Positions 45,653 through 54,140 of a stretch of DNA of 64,000 nt are shown in pieces. A model generated the notes under the pieces. It did not search any database. It saw only the letters and a list, made by a program, of their open reading frames with translations, and was not told where the DNA came from. Positions within the stretch are counted from its first letter, which is position 1; each line of letters starts with the position of its first letter. This stretch comes from Mucilaginibacter pallidiroseus (GTDB lineage: Bacteria; Bacteroidota; Bacteroidia; Sphingobacteriales; Sphingobacteriaceae), in contig NZ_VOEJ01000005.1 in the NCBI RefSeq assembly GCF_007846085.1, forward strand, positions 305,561 through 369,560, in the 5' to 3' direction. The translations under genes were made by a program, and so were the position numbers.

Positions 45653-45717
45653 AACTACAAAAATAGTTTGCAAACTATATAAATAGTTTATACCTTGGTC
45701 TAACTATAAAAATAGTT
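45653..45717. promoter_or_regulatory. Three operator-like dyads before the BlaI-family gene
   Basis: Three 16-bp copies: 45653-45668 (AACTA-N6-TAGTT), 45673-45688 and 45702-45717 (both AACTAT-N4-ATAGTT). The last one ends 4 bp before the blaI ATG. Centre-to-centre distances are 20 and 29 bp. The copy junction 45663-45678 forms the perfect palindrome ATAGTTTGCAAACTAT. BlaI/MecI repressors bind such dyads as dimers, so this is a likely autoregulatory operator. It lies in the shared gap with dprA. Confidence 0.7.
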
Positions 45718-45721
45718 TGCT

Positions 45722-46099
45722 ATGAAAATGAAGGAACTAACCAAGGCCGAAGAACAAATAATGCAGATACTGTGGCAATTAAAGGAAGGCATTGTTAAAG
45801 ATATGCTGGAACTAATACCAGAGCCAAAGCCTGCTTATAATACAGTATCAACGGTAGTACGCGTACTTGAGGGAAAAGGATTTATTGATCATAAAGCCTA
45901 TGGCAATTCGCATGTGTACTTCCCCATTATTAGCGAGGATGCCTATAAAAAGTTTACGGTTGATAAGCTGATGACCAATTATTTCGACAACTCTTACAAA
46001 AGCCTGGTATCATTTATTGCAGACGAGCAAAAGTTAGGTTTGAAGGAACTTGATGAACTAACCGAACTGATTAACAACCTTAAAAAGCAAAAGAAATGA
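45722..46099 (+). CDS. BlaI/MecI/CopY-family transcriptional repressor
   Basis: Winged-helix repressor of 125 residues. The N-terminal DNA-binding part shows LTKAEEQIMQILWQLKEGIVKDML and PKPAYNTVSTVVRVLEGKGFIDHKAYGNSHVYFPI, the family pattern. The C-terminal helices serve for dimerisation. It overlaps the M56 peptidase gene by 4 bp (ATGA), so the pair is translationally coupled as in bla/mec systems, where the sensor peptidase inactivates the repressor. No beta-lactamase is adjacent, so the regulated process is unknown. Confidence 0.93.
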   Translation: MKMKELTKAEEQIMQILWQLKEGIVKDMLELIPEPKPAYNTVSTVVRVLEGKGFIDHKAYGNSHVYFPIISEDAYKKFTVDKLMTNYFDNSYKSLVSFIADEQKLGLKELDELTELINNLKKQKK

Positions 46100-48429
46100 T
46101 CTGGCTAACCTACCTGCTCGAAGCAAATATTTACCTGGGCGTATTTTATTTGTGCTATTGCCTGCTGCTTAACCGCGACACGCATTATAATCTTAGCAGG
46201 ATATACCTGCTGGCAGCTTGTATATTGGCTTTTGTGCTGCCTTTTACCCAACTCAGCATTTTAAAACCAGCGGAACCCCAGCCTACATTTGCGCCTGTTG
46301 TTACAATGGTAGCCCAGCCGGTGCAACAATTTGCACCTTTACAAGCACAGCAAAGTCAAATCTCTTTTAACTCACAAGATATTCTACTTTTTGCATATGC
46401 AGCAGGTGTAACTGTTGCATTATTCATATTTGCCATCAGGCTTTACAAACTGTTCCGCTTGTCACAAATGGGCAGCAGCGAACGCCTCGGCAGGTACCGC
46501 ATCATTTATCTTGAGCATGATAATTCGGCGTTTTCCTTTTTTAATTACCTGTTTTTAAGTAAAAATATAGCTCAATCGGCCACAATACTTAATCATGAAA
46601 TGGTGCACATAAAGCAGCGCCACTCGGCCGATATTATTTTCATAGAATTACTTAAGGTAGTTAATTGGTTCAACCCATTCATTTACTTAACCGAACGCAG
46701 CCTCAAAACAATACATGAATACATAGCCGACGAGCAAACCGCCGCCCATGAGCAGGATGCACTTACCTACTCTTCCTTTTTGCTTCAAAACGCATATGGG
46801 CTGCAAGGGTCATCAATTGCGCACTCTTTCTTCAATTATAACCTTTTAAAAAAGAGAATAATCATGTTAAACCAAAAACGATCAGGTAGATTAGCCAGGC
46901 TAAAATACCTTGCAGTGGTGCCCCTTTGCGGTGGTATGCTCTGCACATCAACGCTCGTGTTTAGTAAGGATTACGGCCTGATTGACCTTAGCCTAAAAAC
47001 TGCCGAGAAAACCAGCCCAAACACCATCAAGTATCTCAAAATAAGGGATGAAGTCAAGGATATCACTGCCTATTCCGACAATGTTACCGTTACCGAAAAT
47101 GGCGTTAAAAGAACGTACCTGGCTAAGTCGATCACTGATGCCGACATCGCCAACTTACTAAAAACACAAAACCTAAAGATTGAAGTGATTGAGGTGGACA
47201 GTAAAACCAAGCTGCAGATTCCTCGGGTAGAAATGCCGGATACAGCAATAAACACTACCAACAGGGCGGCAATGCTTGAATTTAATAAGGCCCTCAGCAA
47301 AAAGATTAATTATTCGAAAGCGGCACGAAACAACCATATTGCCGGTCGAGTAATTGCCCGCTTTGATGTTAAGGACGCCAAAATTTCAGGTGTAAGTATT
47401 GTACGCGGTATTAACGGCGACCCTGATAATGAAGTAAAAAACGCGCTGGAAAATTACAGCGGCCCAATTAAACTTAAATCCGGCTCTTATTCCATACCAG
47501 TTTTATTTGCTATAGTTGATGCTAAAGGCAATGTAATACAGTCGGCACCTTCTGCTAAAACCATTAAACGCTTACCGCCTCCACCCCCACCTGTACCGGC
47601 AACACGATCGACGTCGGCAGTTATGGGCCTTAATGAGATAGTTGTCACAGGTTACGGCACAGGTTCTGCGCTTCCTCCGCCACCTCCACCGCCAGCTGTA
47701 GAAAGGGTGAATAAACCCGCAGCTAATTACCCGCCGCCACCGCCGCCTATCGAATCAATTTATATCAATCTGATAAAATACATGGGTAAACACGTTCGAT
47801 ATCCGGCTGCTGCGCGGGATAATAACGTAAACGGGGATGTATTGCTGAGCCTTAGTTTAGACGGAAATCATAAGATTACGGATGTAAAAGTTGTTAAAGG
47901 AATTGGCTATGGCTGCGATGAAGAGGCTGCAAGAGCGCTGAAAAGCTACGAGGGTATCATAAATAAACCAGCAGGCACGTATCAATTAATGACGACCTTT
48001 GCCCTGGTAAGTGAGGATGAACTGTCGAAATCGTACATCCCAAAAGCAATTGACAGCAAAATTATAAATCAACGGAACTTTATTGGCCAGGCATTGATTA
48101 CAAGCTCGGTTAAAACGTCTGCGACTAAGCCAACCACTAATGGTAGGATTGATGAAAAGCCGGCTGGTATTTCAAATAAGTCAAGGGCTTTAATATCAGC
48201 TGCACAGAATGAAAGGATTCCACTGATGATTGTAAATGGCAAAAAGTTTATACCGCCTGCAATAAAAGATGGTCAAACCTATCAAATTACTACAGAAGAT
48301 TCGTTAAAATATTATCCACCAAACAATGCTATAGCGCTTCAAAGGTGGGGCACCGATGCACAATACGGTACTAATGAATTTTTCGGCAGATTTACTTATG
48401 TAGTTAAGGACCGGGAATTGGTTAAATAA
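46096..48429 (+). CDS. M56 (BlaR1-like) peptidase fused to two TonB C-terminal domains
   Basis: 777 residues. About four transmembrane segments in the first 290 residues surround an M56 zinc metallopeptidase with HEMVH at residues 167-171 and a likely third ligand Glu in HEYIADEQ. A penicillin-binding sensor domain is absent. In its place are two TonB_C-type domains (about 395-475 and 555-640), linked by poly-Pro segments. Between them lies LNEIVVTGYGT (residues 512-522), which matches the SusC/RagA signature and a TonB box. This would let the protein sense or contact the TonB system, then cleave the co-encoded repressor. The last 130 residues have no domain I recognise. Confidence 0.88.
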   Translation: MIWLTYLLEANIYLGVFYLCYCLLLNRDTHYNLSRIYLLAACILAFVLPFTQLSILKPAEPQPTFAPVVTMVAQPVQQFAPLQAQQSQISFNSQDILLFAYAAGVTVALFIFAIRLYKLFRLSQMGSSERLGRYRIIYLEHDNSAFSFFNYLFLSKNIAQSATILNHEMVHIKQRHSADIIFIELLKVVNWFNPFIYLTERSLKTIHEYIADEQTAAHEQDALTYSSFLLQNAYGLQGSSIAHSFFNYNLLKKRIIMLNQKRSGRLARLKYLAVVPLCGGMLCTSTLVFSKDYGLIDLSLKTAEKTSPNTIKYLKIRDEVKDITAYSDNVTVTENGVKRTYLAKSITDADIANLLKTQNLKIEVIEVDSKTKLQIPRVEMPDTAINTTNRAAMLEFNKALSKKINYSKAARNNHIAGRVIARFDVKDAKISGVSIVRGINGDPDNEVKNALENYSGPIKLKSGSYSIPVLFAIVDAKGNVIQSAPSAKTIKRLPPPPPPVPATRSTSAVMGLNEIVVTGYGTGSALPPPPPPPAVERVNKPAANYPPPPPPIESIYINLIKYMGKHVRYPAAARDNNVNGDVLLSLSLDGNHKITDVKVVKGIGYGCDEEAARALKSYEGIINKPAGTYQLMTTFALVSEDELSKSYIPKAIDSKIINQRNFIGQALITSSVKTSATKPTTNGRIDEKPAGISNKSRALISAAQNERIPLMIVNGKKFIPPAIKDGQTYQITTEDSLKYYPPNNAIALQRWGTDAQYGTNEFFGRFTYVVKDRELVK

Positions 48430-49057
48430 CCTTACCCTTTACATAGATAACCTGCTTGGTATCAAAAAACTCCTCCTCAAAATAATCCTTGAGGTAGAAT
48501 TGCTGAACGGCTAAACCCGACTCGGCAATTTCTTGTTTAAGGTCGCCACCTTTTAAATAAAGTATTCCGTTAGCCAGTTTATTCCTTGATTCCTTATTAA
48601 ATTTACCACGCACCCAGGGGTAAAAATCTTTCAATTGTGTTACCGCGCGCGATACCACAAAATCGTACTTGTCCTTAATTTCTTCGGCACGTGCATGGGT
48701 AGCTTTCAGGTTTTTAAGCCCCAAAGCAGTGCTCACCTCTGTAACCACCTTTATTTTTTTACCAATAGAATCAACCAGGTGGAACCGCGTATCAGGAAAC
48801 AGTATAGCTAGGGGAACACCCGGAAAACCGCCACCGGTACCTACATCGAGCACGCTTTCGCCGGGTAAAAAAGGCATTACTTTGGCTATGCCAAGCGAAT
48901 GCAATACATGGCGCTCGTATAGCAAATCAATATCTTTACGTGATATCACGTTGATTTGGTTATTCCATAAGGTATACAGCTCCTGTAAACGGCCAAATTG
49001 TAACTGCTGCTCCGGCGTAATATCCGGGAAATATTTAAGCAGGATATCAGATGTCAT
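48422..49057 (-). CDS. rsmG: 16S rRNA (guanine(527)-N(7))-methyltransferase RsmG
   Basis: SAM-dependent methyltransferase of 211 residues. Motif I is SVLDVGTGGGFPGVPLAILFP, with the NVISRKDIDLLYERHVLHSLG and VVSRAVTQLKDFYPWV segments typical of RsmG. It overlaps the ECF sigma gene by 11 bp upstream and is convergent with the BlaR1-like gene by 8 bp. Confidence 0.94.
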   Translation of the reverse strand: MTSDILLKYFPDITPEQQLQFGRLQELYTLWNNQINVISRKDIDLLYERHVLHSLGIAKVMPFLPGESVLDVGTGGGFPGVPLAILFPDTRFHLVDSIGKKIKVVTEVSTALGLKNLKATHARAEEIKDKYDFVVSRAVTQLKDFYPWVRGKFNKESRNKLANGILYLKGGDLKQEIAESGLAVQQFYLKDYFEEEFFDTKQVIYVKGKVI

Positions 49058-49652
49058 CCTTGTTGTATCGATTTATAATGTTGCCTAATAAGTATCTGCC
49101 CCTAAACAATTGCGCTTTCACGGTACCCAATGGTAGGTCCAACTGCTGGGCAATTTCTTCGTATGATAGCTCATCGAAGTAACGCAATGTGATCAGATTA
49201 CGGTACCGTACGGGCAAACTTTCAATTAATAGCTTTAATTCGGTGGTTTGCTGTTTTTTTATCGACGTTTCCTCGGGGTTAAGGGTATCAGCCTTAATTT
49301 GCAATGGCATTTCGTCACCGTCGTCGTCAAGCATACCATGTATCGATTGTGTATTGAGGCGCTTTTTGCGGATAAAATCGATACAATTATTGGTGGCCAC
49401 CCTAAAAAGCCAGGTACTAAATGCAAATTCGGGCTGGTATTTATCAAGTTTTTCGAAGGCTTTTGCAAAGGTTTCAACAGTAAGGTCCATTGCGTCTTCC
49501 TTATTGTTCACCATCTTAAGCACCATAAAATATATCGAATCTTTATAGCGCTGCATCAAGTCGGCATAGGCCTTTTGGTTGCCTTCGCGCGCCTTTAGCA
49601 CCAACTGGTAATCGTTCCTGGCATTCTCCGTAAAGTGCGAATTTACTTCCAT
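49047..49652 (-). CDS. ECF-type RNA polymerase sigma factor
   Basis: Sigma-70 family, group IV. Starting at the ATG at 49652 (MEVNSHFTENARND) gives 201 residues. Region 2 is DSIYFMVLKMVNNKEDAMDLTVETFAKAFEKL and FSTWLFRVATNNCIDFIRKKR; region 4 is LPVRYRNLITLRYFDELSYEEIAQQLDLPLGTVKAQLFRGR. No anti-sigma gene is adjacent. The start lies 10 bp inside the end of the glycosyltransferase gene, and the stop lies inside rsmG, so expression is coupled to both neighbours. A possible source for the GTAAC-N16-CGTC promoters in this window, but that is untested. Confidence 0.93.
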   Translation of the reverse strand: MEVNSHFTENARNDYQLVLKAREGNQKAYADLMQRYKDSIYFMVLKMVNNKEDAMDLTVETFAKAFEKLDKYQPEFAFSTWLFRVATNNCIDFIRKKRLNTQSIHGMLDDDGDEMPLQIKADTLNPEETSIKKQQTTELKLLIESLPVRYRNLITLRYFDELSYEEIAQQLDLPLGTVKAQLFRGRYLLGNIINRYNKDDI

Positions 49653-50761
49653 CTGCTGGTTTTTATAAATGTACCTATCAACCCAAATACATTTAAATAT
49701 ATATAATAAAAAATGTCTAAAAACGGAAGCGACCAAAGTAGATCGGCCCCGTTGAGCATTTTAAAGCTTTTACGATATATAATATATTGTAGAATGAGCC
49801 TGAAGATATATAAACCTAACACCCAAAGCGGCTCAAAGTTGAACGCAAGGCATAATATTAACAGTATATAAAATAACGACCCGCTCAAAGCGTCGAAGCT
49901 AAGCATACGCCTATGCTTGTTTTTATACAGTTTACCCACCCCCATGTGCCGCCTTTTTTGCCTGTACCAACTGCCAATTGTTGTTTTAGCATCGGTAAAA
50001 GTAAAGGTGTCGGGATGTACTTCAATGGCCGTATTGGTTGATGTTGCGTTTTGATTTACAAACAAATCATCATCTCCAGACATAACATGCATGTGTGCAG
50101 CAAAGCCCTTCGCCCCAAAAAAGAGTGATTTGGTATAGGCCAAGTTGCGGCCTATACCCATGTAAGGGTTACCGGTTAACGCGGTTGAAAGATAATTAAT
50201 AGCCGTTTTGATAGTCTCGAAACGAATTATCGGATTCAGGAAGTTATTGGTGCGTATATATGGCGAATAGCCTAATACAATTTGTGTTGAGCCATTAAAA
50301 TTGGCGGCCATGCGCGTTATCCAATTAAGCGTGGCTGGCTTGCAATCGGCATCGGTGAATAGCAAATGCTCGTTTTTAGCGGCCTTAATGCCCAGCGTTA
50401 ATGCAAATTTTTTACCTGTTTTATAGCGCGCATGTTCGGTAATGGTAACTATTTTAAGATGCGGAAACTCACTTTTTATGTCCAGTAAAACCTCATCAGA
50501 ATTATCGGTAGAGCAATCGTTAATTACTACAACCTCAAAATCAGGATAGTTTTGCTGCAGTATATATGGCAAATTTTCGATGAGATTACGGGCCTCGTTG
50601 CGGGCGCTGATAACAACAGAAACAGGGATATTTATGACAGGAAGGGCATCGGCAACTTTATAGCTATTTAACTTGCTATGGTTGCTGATAAGGTAATACA
50701 GCTGCACTATAAAACATACCTGGAGTAAAATAAATAATGCCTCGTAAATATAACCTTCCAA
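49643..50761 (-). CDS. Family 2 glycosyltransferase, membrane-bound
   Basis: 372 residues. An N-terminal helix (EALFILLQVCFIVQLYYLIS) is followed by a GT-A domain with VVISARNEARNLIENL, VVINDCSTDN and LLFTDADCKP (DXD motif), and QKRRHMGVGKLY-like acceptor motif, then two to three C-terminal helices. It most likely transfers sugar on the inner leaflet for polysaccharide or glycolipid synthesis. It is the first gene of an overlapping trio with the sigma factor and rsmG. Confidence 0.9.
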   Translation of the reverse strand: MEGYIYEALFILLQVCFIVQLYYLISNHSKLNSYKVADALPVINIPVSVVISARNEARNLIENLPYILQQNYPDFEVVVINDCSTDNSDEVLLDIKSEFPHLKIVTITEHARYKTGKKFALTLGIKAAKNEHLLFTDADCKPATLNWITRMAANFNGSTQIVLGYSPYIRTNNFLNPIIRFETIKTAINYLSTALTGNPYMGIGRNLAYTKSLFFGAKGFAAHMHVMSGDDDLFVNQNATSTNTAIEVHPDTFTFTDAKTTIGSWYRQKRRHMGVGKLYKNKHRRMLSFDALSGSLFYILLILCLAFNFEPLWVLGLYIFRLILQYIIYRKSFKMLNGADLLWSLPFLDIFYYIYLNVFGLIGTFIKTSRWK

Positions 50762-50973
50762 ATCCCTTTAAATTGAGGTGCAAATTTGTTAAAAATAGCC
50801 GAGAATGTGTGTAATTTGAAGTTAAACTTATAAGGTTTGGCCGCATTTTACGTTGCTTGTAATTGCAACATATATATTAAGGTATAGTTTGTACCCCATA
50901 ACCATGAGTTTTTGTACTCGTTTGCTAATTGCCACCCATGTAAACAGCACCCCTTAATACCAACCTAAATCGT

Positions 50974-50981
50974 TAATTTTG
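50974..50981 (+). promoter_or_regulatory. Bacteroidota -7 element for tgt
   Basis: TAATTTTG, 8 bp upstream of the ATG at 50990, implying a very short leader. Confidence 0.45.
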
Positions 50982-50989
50982 CGGCATTA

Positions 50990-52120
50990 ATGAAATTTAA
51001 TTTAACAGCACAAGACCCACTTTCAAGAGCCCGCGCGGGCGAGATTGAAACCGACCACGGCACTATACAGACGCCCATTTTTATGCCTGTTGGTACCGCC
51101 GGTACCGTAAAAGCAGTGCACCAGCGCGAGCTTAAAAACGATATAGAAGCACAAATTATATTGGGCAATACCTACCATTTATACTTGCGACCGGGGCTAA
51201 ATACCCTTGAGCAGGCCGGCGGATTGCATAAATTTAACGGCTGGGATGGCCCTATTTTAACCGATAGCGGTGGTTACCAGGTGTATTCCCTAACGGAAGT
51301 TCGGAAAATTAAGGAGGAAGGAGTAACTTTTCGCTCGCATGTAGACGGATCTAAACACCTGTTTACGCCGGAGAATGTAATGGATATTCAGCGCATTATT
51401 GGTGCCGATATTATCATGGCATTTGACGAATGCACCCCCTACCCATGCGATTATAACTACGCTAAACGCTCAATAGAAATGACGCATCGCTGGCTTAAAC
51501 GCTGCTGCGACCGCTTTGATATTACCGAGCCTAAGTACGGCTACAGCCAAACTCTTTTTCCTATAGTACAAGGGTCTGTTTATAAAGATCTTAGGGTACG
51601 CTCGGCAGAGGTAATTGCATCATTCGAGCGCGAGGGTAATGCGATTGGCGGCCTTTCTGTGGGCGAACCTGCAGAGGAAATGTACGCCATGACAGAAATT
51701 GTTTGCAATATACTACCGCAACAAAAGCCGCGTTACCTGATGGGTGTAGGCACACCCGTTAACATTTTGGAAAACATTGCTTTAGGTATTGATATGTTTG
51801 ATTGCGTTATGCCAACGCGCAATGCCCGTAACGGTATGTTATTTACCAAAAACGGCATCATCAACATCAAGAATGAGAAGTGGAAAAACGACTTTTCGGC
51901 TATTGAAGCTGACAGCGATTTGTTTGCCGACACCGTTTATACCAAGGCCTATTTAAGGCATTTGATACATAGCGGAGAGATGCTTGGTGCACAAATTGCC
52001 ACCCTGCACAACCTGCATTTTTACCTGTGGCTTGTTAAAGAAGCAAGGCAAAAAATTATAGCAGGCGAGTTTTATGAGTGGAAAAAAGTGATGGTAAACC
52101 GCCTTGGGCAACGGTTATAA
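50990..52120 (+). CDS. tgt: tRNA-guanine(34) transglycosylase without zinc cysteines
   Basis: Exchanges G34 of tRNA for preQ1 in queuosine synthesis; QueA, which acts next, is also encoded in the window (13983-15032). 376 residues. The catalytic Asp residues are in DSGGYQVYSL and FDCVMPTRNARNG. The zinc-binding CxCxxC found in most bacterial Tgt is replaced: where these Cys should be, near KAYLRHL, the sequence is ADSDLFADTVYTKAYL (D308-D314), while the distal His in LHNLHFY is retained. Therefore the metal site is lost or altered. Three-gene operon with lptF/G and eamA, each junction a TAATG overlap. Confidence 0.93.
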   Translation: MKFNLTAQDPLSRARAGEIETDHGTIQTPIFMPVGTAGTVKAVHQRELKNDIEAQIILGNTYHLYLRPGLNTLEQAGGLHKFNGWDGPILTDSGGYQVYSLTEVRKIKEEGVTFRSHVDGSKHLFTPENVMDIQRIIGADIIMAFDECTPYPCDYNYAKRSIEMTHRWLKRCCDRFDITEPKYGYSQTLFPIVQGSVYKDLRVRSAEVIASFEREGNAIGGLSVGEPAEEMYAMTEIVCNILPQQKPRYLMGVGTPVNILENIALGIDMFDCVMPTRNARNGMLFTKNGIINIKNEKWKNDFSAIEADSDLFADTVYTKAYLRHLIHSGEMLGAQIATLHNLHFYLWLVKEARQKIIAGEFYEWKKVMVNRLGQRL

Positions 52121-53235
52121 TGAGGACTTTTTTGCATAAATATTTAACGGTTATTGACCGTTTTATCATCAAAAAATACCTGGGCACGTTTGTGTTTACA
52201 CTAATGATTTTCCTGGTGATATCGGTGATATTTGACATCTCCGAACACCTTGATAATTTCCTTGGAAAGAATGCATCGCTCAATGAAATTGTGTTTAAAT
52301 ACTACGCCGGTTTCATTCCTTTTTACCTCAATTTGCTATCGCCGCTTATCAACTTTTTGGCCGTAATTTTCTTTACGGCAAAGATGGCAAACCAAACGGA
52401 GATAGTCCCGATACTGACAAGTCGTGCCAGTTTTAACCGCTTTTTAAGGCCGTATTTTATTGCCTCAACGCTCATTTTTTTGGTGTCTTTTTTTGCCAAT
52501 GTGTACTTGATTCCCTTTACAAACAGGCTTAAAATTGAGTTTGAAAACGCCAATTTTTTTGCAAATGACGACCCGGCAAAGAAGGAAGTTCACATTCAAT
52601 TGGATAAAAACACCTTTGTTTATCTCGACTCTTACGACCCGCAACTGAAGGTTGGATACTCTTTTCAGCTCGAAAAATTTGATGGTGACGAGCTTAAAAT
52701 GAAGCTCACTTCACCCACAATTTCGTTCGATTCGGTGAAAACAAAATGGAAAATTAACAGCCCAACCATACGCAAAGTTGATGGGTTAAAAGAGTCAATA
52801 ACCTACAATGGGCCTGCGATTGATACCGTTTTGGACATGCGCCCGGTAGATTTTGAGGTGCATGATAACGTCACAAATAACATCTACGGAGCCTATTCTT
52901 TATCGGCTTTAAACGCCGGTATAAAGCGCGAACAAACCCGCGGTACCGGTGCCTTAACAGACATGGTTTTCGAAAAATACAGGCGTTTTGTTGAGCCATT
53001 ATCCTCATATGTGTTGGCATTTATAGGGGTCGCAATATCGTCAAGAAAGGTGCGCGGAGGGGTTGGTTTACCACTTGGGATAGGCATTTTTATATGCTTT
53101 ACCTTTATCGTGGTTAACCGGTTTGCCTTCGTTTTTGCGGTAAAAGGAGGCTTCTCCCCAATGATCGCCGTGTTTATCCCAAACACCATTTTCGGTATTT
53201 TGGGCTATTATCTTATCAAAAAAGCGCCGAAATAA
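52120..53235 (+). CDS. LptF/LptG-family permease (YjgP/YjgQ)
   Basis: Membrane component of the lipopolysaccharide ABC transporter. 371 residues beginning MRTFLHKYLTVIDRFIIKKYLG at the TAATG junction with tgt; a longer in-frame start inside tgt is rejected. Three N-terminal helices (FVFTLMIFLVISVIFDI, FIPFYLNLLSPLINFLAVIFFTAKM, YFIASTLIFLVSFFANVYLI), a large periplasmic beta-jellyroll, then three C-terminal helices (EPLSSYVLAFIGVAISSRKVRGGVG, GIFICFTFIVVNRFAFVFA, FGILGYYLI). LptF versus LptG cannot be decided. Confidence 0.9.
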   Translation: MRTFLHKYLTVIDRFIIKKYLGTFVFTLMIFLVISVIFDISEHLDNFLGKNASLNEIVFKYYAGFIPFYLNLLSPLINFLAVIFFTAKMANQTEIVPILTSRASFNRFLRPYFIASTLIFLVSFFANVYLIPFTNRLKIEFENANFFANDDPAKKEVHIQLDKNTFVYLDSYDPQLKVGYSFQLEKFDGDELKMKLTSPTISFDSVKTKWKINSPTIRKVDGLKESITYNGPAIDTVLDMRPVDFEVHDNVTNNIYGAYSLSALNAGIKREQTRGTGALTDMVFEKYRRFVEPLSSYVLAFIGVAISSRKVRGGVGLPLGIGIFICFTFIVVNRFAFVFAVKGGFSPMIAVFIPNTIFGILGYYLIKKAPK

Positions 53236-54140
53236 TGCTCAAAAAAGTTACCCAAACAGGCGTAAATACCAACCTTTTACTGCTTCATTTGACGGTTTTT
53301 GTATGGGGATTTACCGGAATTTTAGGTCAATTAATCACCATTTCGGCCGTACATTTGGTATGGTACAGGGTGGTAATTGCTGTCATTTCATTGTTCCTAT
53401 ATTTCAATTTCAGCAAAACAACCATTAAAATCGGGTCAAAAACAGCGGCTAAATTGATGCTTGCAGGGGCGTTAGTGGGTGGTCATTGGATACTTTTCTT
53501 TGCTTCTATCAAGCTTTCAAATGTGCCGGTAACCCTGGTTTGCCTGTCATCCATCACCCTTTTTACAGCAATATTGGAGCCGATAATCAACAAAAAACGC
53601 ATCTCGAAAATGGAGATAGTTGCCGGCGTCTTCATCATCATCGGCATAATTCTGATATTTAAATTTGAAACTAAATACACTAAGGGCATAACCGCAGGGC
53701 TGCTAAGCGCTGTTTTGGCCAGTCTTTTTTCCATTATCAATGGGCGTTTTGTAAAGCAAATTGATGCTCCTATAATATCATTTTATGAGCTCTCGGGCGC
53801 AGTAGTCTGGATAAGTTTATACCTACTGGCCACCCAGGGATTCAACAAAAGCATGCTTTTAAAACCTGCAGATATAGGCTACCTGGTTATCCTTGGCACG
53901 GTTTGTACCTCAGTCGCGTATGTCGCGGGCGTATCTGTGATGCGTGAACTTTCTGCCTTTCGCGTGGCGTTGATAACCAATCTGGAGCCGGTATACGGCA
54001 TCGTCATGGCATTTGTTTTCTTTGGCGATATGAATAAAATGACGGCCGGATTTTGGGCTGGCGCCTTTATTATTTTGTCTACCATCTTACTTTTTCCTGT
54101 TGCTCAAACACAGGTGGCCCGTCGCAAAGCACGGGTTTAA
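53235..54140 (+). CDS. EamA (DMT) family transporter
   Basis: 301-residue integral membrane protein with about ten hydrophobic segments arranged as two EamA repeats (for example LLLHLTVFVWGFTGILGQL at the start and AALITNLEPVYGIVMAFVFFGD-like segment near residue 240). Substrate unknown; the family exports amino acids or nucleotide sugars. The ATG overlaps the stop of lptF/G by one base (TAATG). No terminator is visible after its stop, which is followed by the AT-rich stretch. Confidence 0.87.
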   Translation: MLKKVTQTGVNTNLLLLHLTVFVWGFTGILGQLITISAVHLVWYRVVIAVISLFLYFNFSKTTIKIGSKTAAKLMLAGALVGGHWILFFASIKLSNVPVTLVCLSSITLFTAILEPIINKKRISKMEIVAGVFIIIGIILIFKFETKYTKGITAGLLSAVLASLFSIINGRFVKQIDAPIISFYELSGAVVWISLYLLATQGFNKSMLLKPADIGYLVILGTVCTSVAYVAGVSVMRELSAFRVALITNLEPVYGIVMAFVFFGDMNKMTAGFWAGAFIILSTILLFPVAQTQVARRKARV

